Positions 43,878 through 51,921 of a DNA stretch of 59,557 nucleotides are shown here, piece by piece (within the stretch, counting starts at the first letter, position 1; each line of letters opens with the position of its first letter). This DNA comes from CAYNST01 sp964399955. GTDB taxonomy: Bacteria; Pseudomonadota; Gammaproteobacteria; Pseudomonadales; Cellvibrionaceae. The position numbers and the translations under genes were made by a program. The stretch spans positions 1 through 59,557 of the forward strand of contig CAYNST010000006.1 of the NCBI GenBank assembly GCA_964399955.1, written 5' to 3'. The notes under the pieces are model-generated. The model had not been told where the DNA came from. It saw nothing but the letters and a program-made list of their open reading frames with translations, and ran no database searches.

Positions 43878-44374
43878 TGCGCACTCATTTTTTTAAATTG
43901 GCCATTGCATTGTGCCTGACGCTGGCGGTGGGCGGTTGTGCCCGTCTCAACAGTGGCGTGTTTGGTACCTTTAATCTGGACACGGATCTGCGCCTGGAGT
44001 TTGAGGTGGCCAGCAATATCAACCCGGACGAACGCCAGTCGCCCAGCCCGGTATTTGTGCGCCTGTACGAGTTGCGCTCCGACAAACGCTTTGCGCAGGG
44101 CGACTTTTTTGATTTGTACCATGATGCTAAGGCCGTGCTGGGTGACGACCTGATCAGCTCCAAGGAGCTGCACCGGCTGGTCCCGGGCGAGACCCGCAGC
44201 GAGCGTCTGGTACTCAACCCGGAGACCCGCTATGTCGCGCTGTTTGCGGAGTTTTACCAGTATAAGGACGCCCGCAATAAAGTGGTGTTTGCCGTCACTC
44301 CCCAAAATGTGGTGCAAAACACCGCGCGCATTCAGATTGAGCGCAACATCATGACACTGCGCACCGCTCACTGA
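43877..44374 (+). CDS. tssJ: T6SS outer-membrane lipoprotein TssJ
   Basis: The ATG at 43877 overlaps the tagH stop (TGATG). The 165-aa product has a signal peptide and lipobox (LTLAVGGC) and a beta-sandwich with SPSPVFVRLYELRSDKRFAQ, DLYHDAKAVLG and ALFAEFYQYKDARNKVVFAV, the TssJ pattern. It anchors the TssM-TssL complex to the outer membrane. The length is normal. Confidence 0.94.
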   Translation: MRTHFFKLAIALCLTLAVGGCARLNSGVFGTFNLDTDLRLEFEVASNINPDERQSPSPVFVRLYELRSDKRFAQGDFFDLYHDAKAVLGDDLISSKELHRLVPGETRSERLVLNPETRYVALFAEFYQYKDARNKVVFAVTPQNVVQNTARIQIERNIMTLRTAH

Positions 44375-44419
44375 CGGGCGGCTTCGGGTAGGCGGCTCAA
44401 TTGATTACACGGATGATTT

Positions 44420-45754
44420 ATGTCTCTAGAAAGTAAAGTTGTCTGGTCCGAGGGCATGTTCCTCAACCCCCAGCATTTCCAACAACAGCAGCGCTACTTC
44501 GAACGCTTCATCGATAACCGTTGCAGTGCACTGCATGCTTACGGCTGGGGTTTTCGCAGTTTTGAGCTGGACCGCCAACTGCAGGCTTTGGGCAAACTGT
44601 CCCTGAAAAGCGCAGAAGGCGTTTTCCCCGACGGCACGCCTTTTAGCTTCCCCAGTTGCGACGAATCACCGCCGGTGTTGAGCGTGCCTGCGGATACCAA
44701 AGGTGCAGTGGTGTACCTTGCCGTGCCCGTGCGCCGCTCGGGTGGCATAGATGTGTTGCCGGAAGACAGCAGGCAGAGCCTGGCCCGGCACTACATTGCC
44801 GAGCAAACCGTGCGCGACGACACCCTGGAAGGCGGCGAGACTCAGGCGGTGCAGGTGGGCAAACTGCGCCTGCGGCTGTTGTTGGACAGCGACGACCTGA
44901 GTGGTTACGCCTGCCTGCCGCTGTGCCGGGTGGATGAAATGCGCCAGGAAACCGAAGTGGTGCTGGACGAGCGGTTTATTCCCGCTGTGGTGGACTGCCG
45001 GGCCGCCGCTCCCATTGCCGGTTTTCTCTCCGAGTTGCACGGCATGCTGCGCCACCGTGCCACCGCCATTGCCGGGCGCCTGGGCGACGCCCGCCGTGGC
45101 GGAACCGCAGAAATTGCCGACTATCTGCTGCTGCAACTGCTCAACCGTGCAGAGCCGCTGGTGGAGCACTTCAGTCAAAGTGCGCGCCTGCACCCTTTGC
45201 CGCTTTACGAATATTTCCTGCAGCTTACCGGCGATCTGGCCACCTTCATGACCTCCTCGCGCCGGCCGCCGTCTTTGCCGCGTTACACCCATGGCGAGCT
45301 GCAGCAAACCTTCCTGCCCCTGATGCAAACCCTGCGCAGCTATCTGGCTAAGGTGTACGAGCAGACGGCTGTGGCTCTGCCGCTGCTGGAGAAAAAATAC
45401 GGCATTTATGTGGCCGAGCTTGCGGACCGCTCACTGCTCTCCAGCGCGGTATTTGTGCTGGCCGTGCATGCCGATGTATCCGATGAGGTGGTGCGCACAC
45501 GACTGCCGGCACAAATGAAAATTGGCCCGGTGGAGCGTATCCGCCAACTGGTCAACGCCGCCTTGCCCGGCATTGCCCTTAAAGCTCTGCCGGTCGCACC
45601 CCGGCAGATTCCCTACCGCTCGGGCTACAGTTATTTTGAACTGGAAAAAAGCGGCCAGTACTGGCAGGAAATGAGCCGTTCGGGCGGGTTTGCCATGCAC
45701 GCAGGCGGCGACTTCCCCGGGCTGGAAATGGAATTCTGGGCCATCCGCCAGTGA
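44420..45754 (+). CDS. tssK: T6SS baseplate connector TssK
   Basis: The 444-aa product begins SLESKVVWSEGMFLNPQHFQ, the TssK signature, followed by QQQRYFERFID. The middle holds the three-part domain typical of TssK (LPLYEYFLQLTGDLATFM, LPRYTHGELQQTFLPLMQTL) and the C-terminus ends in YFELEKSGQYWQEM and EMEFWAIRQ. TssK trimers link the baseplate to the membrane complex. It starts 45 bp after tssJ. Length is normal. Confidence 0.96.
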   Translation: MSLESKVVWSEGMFLNPQHFQQQQRYFERFIDNRCSALHAYGWGFRSFELDRQLQALGKLSLKSAEGVFPDGTPFSFPSCDESPPVLSVPADTKGAVVYLAVPVRRSGGIDVLPEDSRQSLARHYIAEQTVRDDTLEGGETQAVQVGKLRLRLLLDSDDLSGYACLPLCRVDEMRQETEVVLDERFIPAVVDCRAAAPIAGFLSELHGMLRHRATAIAGRLGDARRGGTAEIADYLLLQLLNRAEPLVEHFSQSARLHPLPLYEYFLQLTGDLATFMTSSRRPPSLPRYTHGELQQTFLPLMQTLRSYLAKVYEQTAVALPLLEKKYGIYVAELADRSLLSSAVFVLAVHADVSDEVVRTRLPAQMKIGPVERIRQLVNAALPGIALKALPVAPRQIPYRSGYSYFELEKSGQYWQEMSRSGGFAMHAGGDFPGLEMEFWAIRQ

Positions 45755-45773
45755 ACCGTCAGGCTGAAGTCTT

Positions 45774-46772
45774 ATGAACCCAACGGACAAAACCCAGCTG
45801 CCGGGCGGCGGTGTAGACCACACCGTGCTGCGCCCCACACCCGGCCGGCGCGGTGCTCCCGCCGACAGCCAGCCCCTGCCGCGCCGCCCGCCCGCCCCGG
45901 CGGCGCTGGATGCAGGCCCCGCGCTTTCGCGGCCGGCCACGCCGCAACCCGGCCGCAGCCCCACTCTGGAGCATGCGCCGCAGCCGGCCTATGCTGCGCC
46001 GCCTGGTTACAGCCAGTCGCAGGAGCCGCTGGCCAGCCGACTGGACCCCAACCCGCTGACGCGCTCGGCGGCCACCCTGCTGGCCGTGTATCGTCAGACC
46101 CGGCACGCACCGCACCACGCCGATGTGGCCGGTCTGCACCGCCGTCTGCAAAATGAGATTCGTCTGTTTGAGGAGAAGGCTCGAGCAGCGGCCGTCAGGC
46201 CGGAGATTATTTTGGCGGCCCGCTACCTGTTGTGCTCGGTACTGGATGAGGCCGTGATGCACACCCCCTGGGGCGAAGAGAGCGCCTGGGGCCAGCACAC
46301 ACTGCTAAGCATATTTCACAACGAAACCTTTGGCGGAGAAAAGTGTTTTTTGGTTCTGAACCGCCTGATGCAGACTCCCACAGAAAACATTGATGTGCTG
46401 GAGTTGTTTTCCATTTGCCTGGCCCTGGGCTTTGAGGGTAAATATCGCCACGCCGACCGCGGCCGCGACGCGCTGGAGAACATCCGCACCGAGCTCTACC
46501 GCTTGACCGCCGTGCACCGCGCCGACGCCCAGCGCGACTTGTCCGGCCATTGGCGGGGCTTGCGCGCCCAAGGCAAACCGCTCATTCACCGCCTGCCCTT
46601 ATGGGTAGTGGCCAGCGTCTTCGCACTGCTGGTCTGCGCCAGTTTTGCCGCACTCAAGGTGGTGGTGCGCTGGCAGTCGGAGCCGGTACTGGAGCAATTG
46701 CAGGTACTGGGGCAATTGCAGGTGTTGGGCCCGGACGCCCCACTGCAGGATTTACCGCACGCGGCGCGCTAG
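45774..46772 (+). CDS. tssL: T6SS inner-membrane protein TssL (DotU)
   Basis: The 332-aa product has an unusual Pro/Ala/Arg-rich N-terminal extension of about 95 residues, then the DotU domain (IILAARYLLCSVLDEAVMHT, LLSIFHNETFGGEKCFLVLN, LELFSICLALGFEGKYR) and one C-terminal TM helix (LPLWVVASVFALLVCASFAAL). There is no OmpA-type peptidoglycan domain after the TM. A short duplicated unit (EQLQVLG, GQLQVLG) ends the protein. It partners TssM in the inner membrane. Confidence 0.94.
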   Translation: MNPTDKTQLPGGGVDHTVLRPTPGRRGAPADSQPLPRRPPAPAALDAGPALSRPATPQPGRSPTLEHAPQPAYAAPPGYSQSQEPLASRLDPNPLTRSAATLLAVYRQTRHAPHHADVAGLHRRLQNEIRLFEEKARAAAVRPEIILAARYLLCSVLDEAVMHTPWGEESAWGQHTLLSIFHNETFGGEKCFLVLNRLMQTPTENIDVLELFSICLALGFEGKYRHADRGRDALENIRTELYRLTAVHRADAQRDLSGHWRGLRAQGKPLIHRLPLWVVASVFALLVCASFAALKVVVRWQSEPVLEQLQVLGQLQVLGPDAPLQDLPHAAR

Positions 46773-46805
46773 TCGCAGCAAACAGGGATACCCCGCAAGG
46801 ACATC

Positions 46806-49800
46806 ATGAAACGATTTTTTGCCTTTATCACCCACCCGCTGATGCTCTCCGCCATCGGTCTGCTGGCGCTTGGCCTGCTGATCTGGTTCGTGGGGCCGCA
46901 GATCAAGTTTGGCGAGCACAATCGCGCCCCGCTGGGCAGTGAACGGGCGCGCCTGCTGAGCATCATTGTGCTGCTGGCAATCTGGGGGCTGCACAACTTC
47001 TGGATGCACTACCGAGGAGTGCGCGCCAACCGCGCCCTGGTGGCGGGTTTGCACGACGATGCGGAGCCCTCCGCTGCGCAGGACCCGAACATGAGCGAAA
47101 GCGAGCGCGCGCAAATCAGCGCCCAGTTCGAGCGCGCCATCAACACCCTCAAACGCTATAAATTCAAGGGCGCCCGCGGCAGCAAGGCGCTTTACCAGTT
47201 GCCCTGGTATGTGATCATCGGCCCGCCCGGCTCGGGCAAAACCACCGCTCTGATCAACTCCGGTTTGGAATTTCCCCTGGCCAAGGAAACCGGCGGCCAC
47301 GCCGTGCAGGGCATAGGCGGCACACGCAACTGTGACTGGTGGTTCACCAATGAAGCGGTATTGATAGATACCGCCGGCCGTTACACCACCCAGGACAGCC
47401 ACCGGGTGCAGGACGGCGGCGCCTGGCAGGGGTTTCTCGATTTGCTCAAGCGCCACCGCCGCCGCCGGCCCATCAATGGCGCCATCGTTGCCATCAGCCT
47501 GCAGGACCTGCTCACCCAAACAGAGCATGAGCGCAAACAACATGCACGCGCCGTGCGTGAGCGTCTTGACGAGCTGATGAGCAAACTCAACATCCGCTTT
47601 CCGGTTTATGTGGTCTTGACCAAGACCGACCTGGTCAGTGGCTTTACCGAGTTTTTTGCCGAATTCTCCCGCGATGAGCGCGAGCAGGTCTGGGGGGTGT
47701 CTCTGCCTGCATCCACCAAGGACGACTGCGTGCAAGCCGTGCAACTGGTAGCAGGCGAACTGGAGCAGTTGACCCAGCGGCTCTACACGCGTCTGTTTGC
47801 ACGCCTGCATCAGGAGCGCGACGGCCGCCGACGCACCGCCATTGCTGCCTTCCCGCAGCAATTTGAAAACGCCCAGGCCCAGGCGGTGAGTTTTGTGCAG
47901 CAGGTTTTTGCCCTGGACCACTACAAGCAACAACCGCTGCTGCGCGGCGTGTATTTTACCTCCGGGGTGCAGGACGGTACGGCCGTTGACCGGCTGATGA
48001 GCGCGGTGTCCGGCAACTTCGGTTTTGGTCGCCAACTGAACCATTCGGCGGAATCCAGCGGCAAGAGCTTCTTCTTGACTCAACTGTTCCGCGAGGTCAT
48101 CTTTCCCGAGGCCGACCTGGTGGGCAGCAATCCCGTCTATGAGCGCACCGCCGTGTGGCTGCGTCGCGCCAGTTATGCCGCCATGGCCCTGCTCACGGTG
48201 GGATTGGGCGTGTTCTGGTCCGGCGAGCTGGTGCGCCATCAAAGCTACCTGAGTGCGGTCAGCGCCGAGGTGCAAAACTATCGCAGCCAGCCTGCAGGCG
48301 CCGAACAGCCCGCCGAGGCCACACTGCTTGCCCTGCCGGCACTGGATGCTTTGGCGCAGGCCGCACAGATAGGCGAGCATTTGAAACCGACTGCCGCCTG
48401 GCGCTTTGGTCTGAGCGACCCACGGGTGGACGATTCGGCCATCGCGGCCTATCGGCAACAGCTAAGGGAGCGCCTTCTGCCACAGCTGGTCTCCACCCTG
48501 GGGCAGGCGGTCGAGCGCAGCCAGGACAGCCTGTTGTACGATAACTTCCGCGTTTACATGATGTTAGGCAAACCGGAGTATCTCAGCCCCGAGCGGGTTA
48601 GCGACTGGTTTGACGAGCACTGGCAGAGCGCCTGGGCCTTGGAGGCGGATACCCGCAGCCGTCTGGCGTTTCATCTGGACAACCTCCTCAAGCTGCCGCT
48701 GCAGCCGCAGGTGTTGGATACTGACCTGGTGCAGGACACCCGCGACCGCCTGTTGGCCGAACCCACCGCACAGCGCGTTTATTCTCGTTTGCGCGCACAT
48801 CCCATGTACAGCCGGCGGGTGGATATGCTCAGCCAGTTTGGCAACAACGCCCGCAGAGCCTTCCGCCTGGATGCCGAGGCCCGCGCCCGTTTGCAGGTGC
48901 CCCTGCTGTTTACCAAGGAAGGGTATGACCATGTTGACCTGTCCGCCCGCTCGCCCCTGCTGGCGGACCTTTTGAGCGAGACCTGGGTATTGGTGGACGC
49001 CGGCACGCCGGAGGAAACCCTGGTGGACATGTCCGAGGTGCCGGCGCAGGTAGAGGCGCTGTACATGGCGGACTACATCCGCGTCTGGAGCGACCTTTAC
49101 CGGCAGTTGGGGGTGGTGGAGTTCACCAGCCTGCAGCACGGCAAAGACATTCTGGCCGCGCTGGCCGACCCCGCCTACTCCCCGCTGGTGGCGGTATTGC
49201 GCGTGGGCCGCAACAACACTCAGCTGCGCCCGCCAAAAGACCAGCTTGAAGCCCTGGCGGCCAAGGCACCGCCGCGCGGCGGCCGGGCCGCCAAACTTGC
49301 GGTGGGGGCGGCCTTGAACCAGTACGAAGGCACGCCGGTGGACAACCGCTTCGCCGACCTCAACGGCCTGTTTGGCGACAGTGGCGGGGTGGGCACGGTG
49401 CTGGATCAAATTGGTCAACTGCACGCCTATCTGGCGGATATCACCTTCGCCCCGGAACCGCCGCAGCAGGCGTTCGAGGAAGCGCGCAAGCGCTTCTCCG
49501 GCGGCGGTGGCAATGCCATTACCGCACTGCAGTCCTTCGCCAGTACCGCGCCGGAACCCTTGCGCGGCTGGCTGGACGATCTGGCGCGCCAGAGCTGGAA
49601 GGTGGTGCTGGGGGCCGCTCGCCGCCACGCCGCCGACGAATGGCGCGAGTCGGTCTACCTGCCTTACAGTCGCACACTGCAGGGCCGCTACCCCTTGAAC
49701 CGCAATGCCACTGACGAGGCCACGCTCTACGCCTTCTCCGAGTTTTTCAAGCCCGGCGGCACCCTGGACCAGTACTATCAGGACTACATGGCGCCCTTTG

Positions 49801-50342
49801 TGCAGGCCCGCGGCGGCTGGCGCAACCGGGTAGTGGACCACTACAGCCTGGGCTTCTCCGGCGAATTTCTGGAGCAGATGCGCCGCGCGCAGAGCATCAA
49901 GGACAGCCTTTATCTAGAAAGCCCGGACACTATCAGCCTGACCATGCAGCTGCGGCCCAAGACCATGGATGCGCGGGATGCACGCTTTCATCTGGACATT
50001 GGCGGCGAGCGCCTGTCCTACAACCACGGCCCCAAATTCTGGCAGACGCTGAAGTGGCGGGCCGATCAGGAGAACATGCGGGTGCGCATCGCCTTTGAAG
50101 ATGTGGGCGGCACCCAGTACGACCGCAGTTTTTTTGGCCCCTGGGCCTGGTTCCGCATGCTGGACGCTTCCTACGTGGAAAAAACCGCGCAGTCAGCCAC
50201 CTATTTATTGACCTTCCTGGCCTCCGCCAGCGGTGGCGAGAGTGACCCGCACAAGATCATTTATGAAGTGAAGGCCAACAGCATTGACAACCCCCTGCGA
50301 CGGGACCTGTTGAGCGGCTATCACTGCCCCGAGTCAATCTGA
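46806..50342 (+). CDS. tssM: T6SS inner-membrane protein TssM (IcmF)
   Basis: The 1178-aa product has two N-terminal TM helices (residues 12-30 and 50-66), a cytoplasmic NTPase domain with intact Walker A (GPPGSGKT at 139-146), a third TM near residue 450 (YAAMALLTVGLGVFWSG), and a large periplasmic region ending with the IcmF C-terminal domain (GPWAWFRMLDASYVEKTAQS). An intact Walker motif suggests nucleotide binding. TssM spans the periplasm to TssJ. The stop overlaps the tagF start by one base. Confidence 0.96.
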   Translation: MKRFFAFITHPLMLSAIGLLALGLLIWFVGPQIKFGEHNRAPLGSERARLLSIIVLLAIWGLHNFWMHYRGVRANRALVAGLHDDAEPSAAQDPNMSESERAQISAQFERAINTLKRYKFKGARGSKALYQLPWYVIIGPPGSGKTTALINSGLEFPLAKETGGHAVQGIGGTRNCDWWFTNEAVLIDTAGRYTTQDSHRVQDGGAWQGFLDLLKRHRRRRPINGAIVAISLQDLLTQTEHERKQHARAVRERLDELMSKLNIRFPVYVVLTKTDLVSGFTEFFAEFSRDEREQVWGVSLPASTKDDCVQAVQLVAGELEQLTQRLYTRLFARLHQERDGRRRTAIAAFPQQFENAQAQAVSFVQQVFALDHYKQQPLLRGVYFTSGVQDGTAVDRLMSAVSGNFGFGRQLNHSAESSGKSFFLTQLFREVIFPEADLVGSNPVYERTAVWLRRASYAAMALLTVGLGVFWSGELVRHQSYLSAVSAEVQNYRSQPAGAEQPAEATLLALPALDALAQAAQIGEHLKPTAAWRFGLSDPRVDDSAIAAYRQQLRERLLPQLVSTLGQAVERSQDSLLYDNFRVYMMLGKPEYLSPERVSDWFDEHWQSAWALEADTRSRLAFHLDNLLKLPLQPQVLDTDLVQDTRDRLLAEPTAQRVYSRLRAHPMYSRRVDMLSQFGNNARRAFRLDAEARARLQVPLLFTKEGYDHVDLSARSPLLADLLSETWVLVDAGTPEETLVDMSEVPAQVEALYMADYIRVWSDLYRQLGVVEFTSLQHGKDILAALADPAYSPLVAVLRVGRNNTQLRPPKDQLEALAAKAPPRGGRAAKLAVGAALNQYEGTPVDNRFADLNGLFGDSGGVGTVLDQIGQLHAYLADITFAPEPPQQAFEEARKRFSGGGGNAITALQSFASTAPEPLRGWLDDLARQSWKVVLGAARRHAADEWRESVYLPYSRTLQGRYPLNRNATDEATLYAFSEFFKPGGTLDQYYQDYMAPFVQARGGWRNRVVDHYSLGFSGEFLEQMRRAQSIKDSLYLESPDTISLTMQLRPKTMDARDARFHLDIGGERLSYNHGPKFWQTLKWRADQENMRVRIAFEDVGGTQYDRSFFGPWAWFRMLDASYVEKTAQSATYLLTFLASASGGESDPHKIIYEVKANSIDNPLRRDLLSGYHCPESI

Positions 50343-51079
50343 TGGACAACTCTGTAGGAATTCTTGGCAAATTGCCAATGCACGGCGATTTCGTACAGCG
50401 CAACCTGCCGGGGCCGGTGATCAACCTCTGGCACGAGTGGCTGCAGGACTTTGTTGGCAGCACGCAGGAGCAACTGGCGGATGCCTGGCTGGACATCTAC
50501 CTGACCTCGCCCATCTGGCGGTTTTACCTGTCCCCGGGCGTCATCGACAGTCGTCCCTGGGCCGGCATTTTGCTACCCAGTGTGGACCGCGTCGGCCGCT
50601 ACTTTCCGCTGCTGCTGACCCGCCCCCTGCCGGCAGACACCCTGGCCACCGTTTTCATTGAGCAGCAGCACGACTGGTTCCGTGCCCTGGAAGACGCCGC
50701 ACTGGCGGCGTTGGACGGGCAGATGAACGTTGACGGCTTGTTGAGCCGGGTAGCCGAGCTGCCAATGCCGGCCCCTGAACTTGCGGCCTGGCAACTTAAG
50801 GTGCCGCTGCGCCAGGGCTTGGTGGTGGAGCAGCACGAAGAGGCAAAAGGCGTGTCTGGCTCGCCCCAGCCACGGCTGTTGCAGGCTTTGATCAATCAAT
50901 CGTTCCCCAGTTACAGCCTCTGGAGCACCGAGGGTTCGGTGCGGGTGGAGCCCTGTTGCGTCATCAGCGGCGGGCTGCCGCCGCTGGGACAGGCCCCGGC
51001 CCTGTTGGACGGCCTGTGGGAACATTGGCAATGGAGCGCACCCTTTGCGGTGTCGGAAAGGAATCTGAAGGCAGAATAA
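50342..51079 (+). CDS. tagF: T6SS post-translational regulator TagF
   Basis: The 245-aa product begins SVGILGKLPMHGDFVQRNLP, the conserved TagF start, followed by INLWHEWLQDF and WRFYLSPGVIDSRPWAGILL, PSVDRVGRYFPLLLTRPLP. TagF keeps the T6SS silent by acting against Fha; threonine phosphorylation is a separate route. It overlaps tssM by one base and precedes pppA by three bases. The order tagF-pppA-ppkA equals that in the H1-T6SS of Pseudomonas aeruginosa. Confidence 0.94.
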   Translation: MDNSVGILGKLPMHGDFVQRNLPGPVINLWHEWLQDFVGSTQEQLADAWLDIYLTSPIWRFYLSPGVIDSRPWAGILLPSVDRVGRYFPLLLTRPLPADTLATVFIEQQHDWFRALEDAALAALDGQMNVDGLLSRVAELPMPAPELAAWQLKVPLRQGLVVEQHEEAKGVSGSPQPRLLQALINQSFPSYSLWSTEGSVRVEPCCVISGGLPPLGQAPALLDGLWEHWQWSAPFAVSERNLKAE

Positions 51080-51082
51080 TTC

Positions 51083-51871
51083 ATGGAAAGTGTAACAAAG
51101 GACGACACCTGCAGGCGCCCAAGAGTGTGGACCTGCAGCGCCAAGAGTGATCGTGGTAAGGTAAGACAAATCAACGAAGATGCCTTCCTGGCCCGGGACG
51201 ACATTGGCCTGTGGGCGGTGGCGGACGGCATGGGCGGGCACAGTATTGGCGATGTGGCCAGCCGCATGATCATTGACGCCCTCGCCCCGGCCACCGCAGA
51301 GCCGCGCCTGAGTGCGCTGGTGGAGAGTGTCGAAGAGCGGCTGTTGCAGGCCAACAACGACATCATTCAGTATTCACGTACGCTGTTTGAAAAAGACGCC
51401 AGCATGGGCAGCACCTTGGTCAGCCTGGTGCTGAAGGGGCAGGTGGGTGCGTGTCTGTGGGTGGGGGATTCCCGGCTATACCGCTGGCGCAAGCAGCATC
51501 TCACCCAGCTCACCCGCGACCACAGCCAGGTGCAGGAGCTTATAGATCGCGGCCTGCTGGACCCGACAAAGGCCCGGCAGCACCCGCAGGCCAACGTCAT
51601 CACCCGGGCAATTGGTGCGGATACCGGCTGCTTAATTGACCTGAACGTCTTCAATGCGCAGCCCGGCGATGTGTTTCTGTTGTGCAGCGACGGTCTTTCC
51701 AATACTGTTCCGCCCGACGAGCTGGGGCGGCTGCTGCCGTTGGGCAGCGCGGAAGAGGCGGCCTGTGCTTTGCTGGACTCAGCCTTGGCACGCGGCGCGC
51801 CGGATAACGTCACCTTGATTGTCGTCAAAACCGCCTTCGGGCCCGCCCCTGTGGCGGTGCAGGCTCCCTGA
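51083..51871 (+). CDS. pppA: PP2C-type phosphatase PppA
   Basis: The 262-aa product has the PP2C motifs VRQINEDAFLARDD, LWAVADGMGGHSIGDVAS, GSTLVSLVLKGQVGACLWVG, DSRLYRW and CSDGLSN, and a C-terminal GAPDNVTLIVV. The metal-binding Asp residues are present. It removes phosphate from Fha and related targets and thus turns the T6SS off. It lies between tagF and ppkA. Confidence 0.94.
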   Translation: MESVTKDDTCRRPRVWTCSAKSDRGKVRQINEDAFLARDDIGLWAVADGMGGHSIGDVASRMIIDALAPATAEPRLSALVESVEERLLQANNDIIQYSRTLFEKDASMGSTLVSLVLKGQVGACLWVGDSRLYRWRKQHLTQLTRDHSQVQELIDRGLLDPTKARQHPQANVITRAIGADTGCLIDLNVFNAQPGDVFLLCSDGLSNTVPPDELGRLLPLGSAEEAACALLDSALARGAPDNVTLIVVKTAFGPAPVAVQAP

Positions 51872-51921
51872 ATTTTATCCTGCCCTCCAGTGTGCGCGGG
51901 CAATAACGGCTGTAACCACTG

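Noticed and set aside
46752..48458. Minus-strand frame of 568 codons opposite tssM
   Set aside because: Overlaps the TssM NTPase domain in antisense; no start signal or family match.
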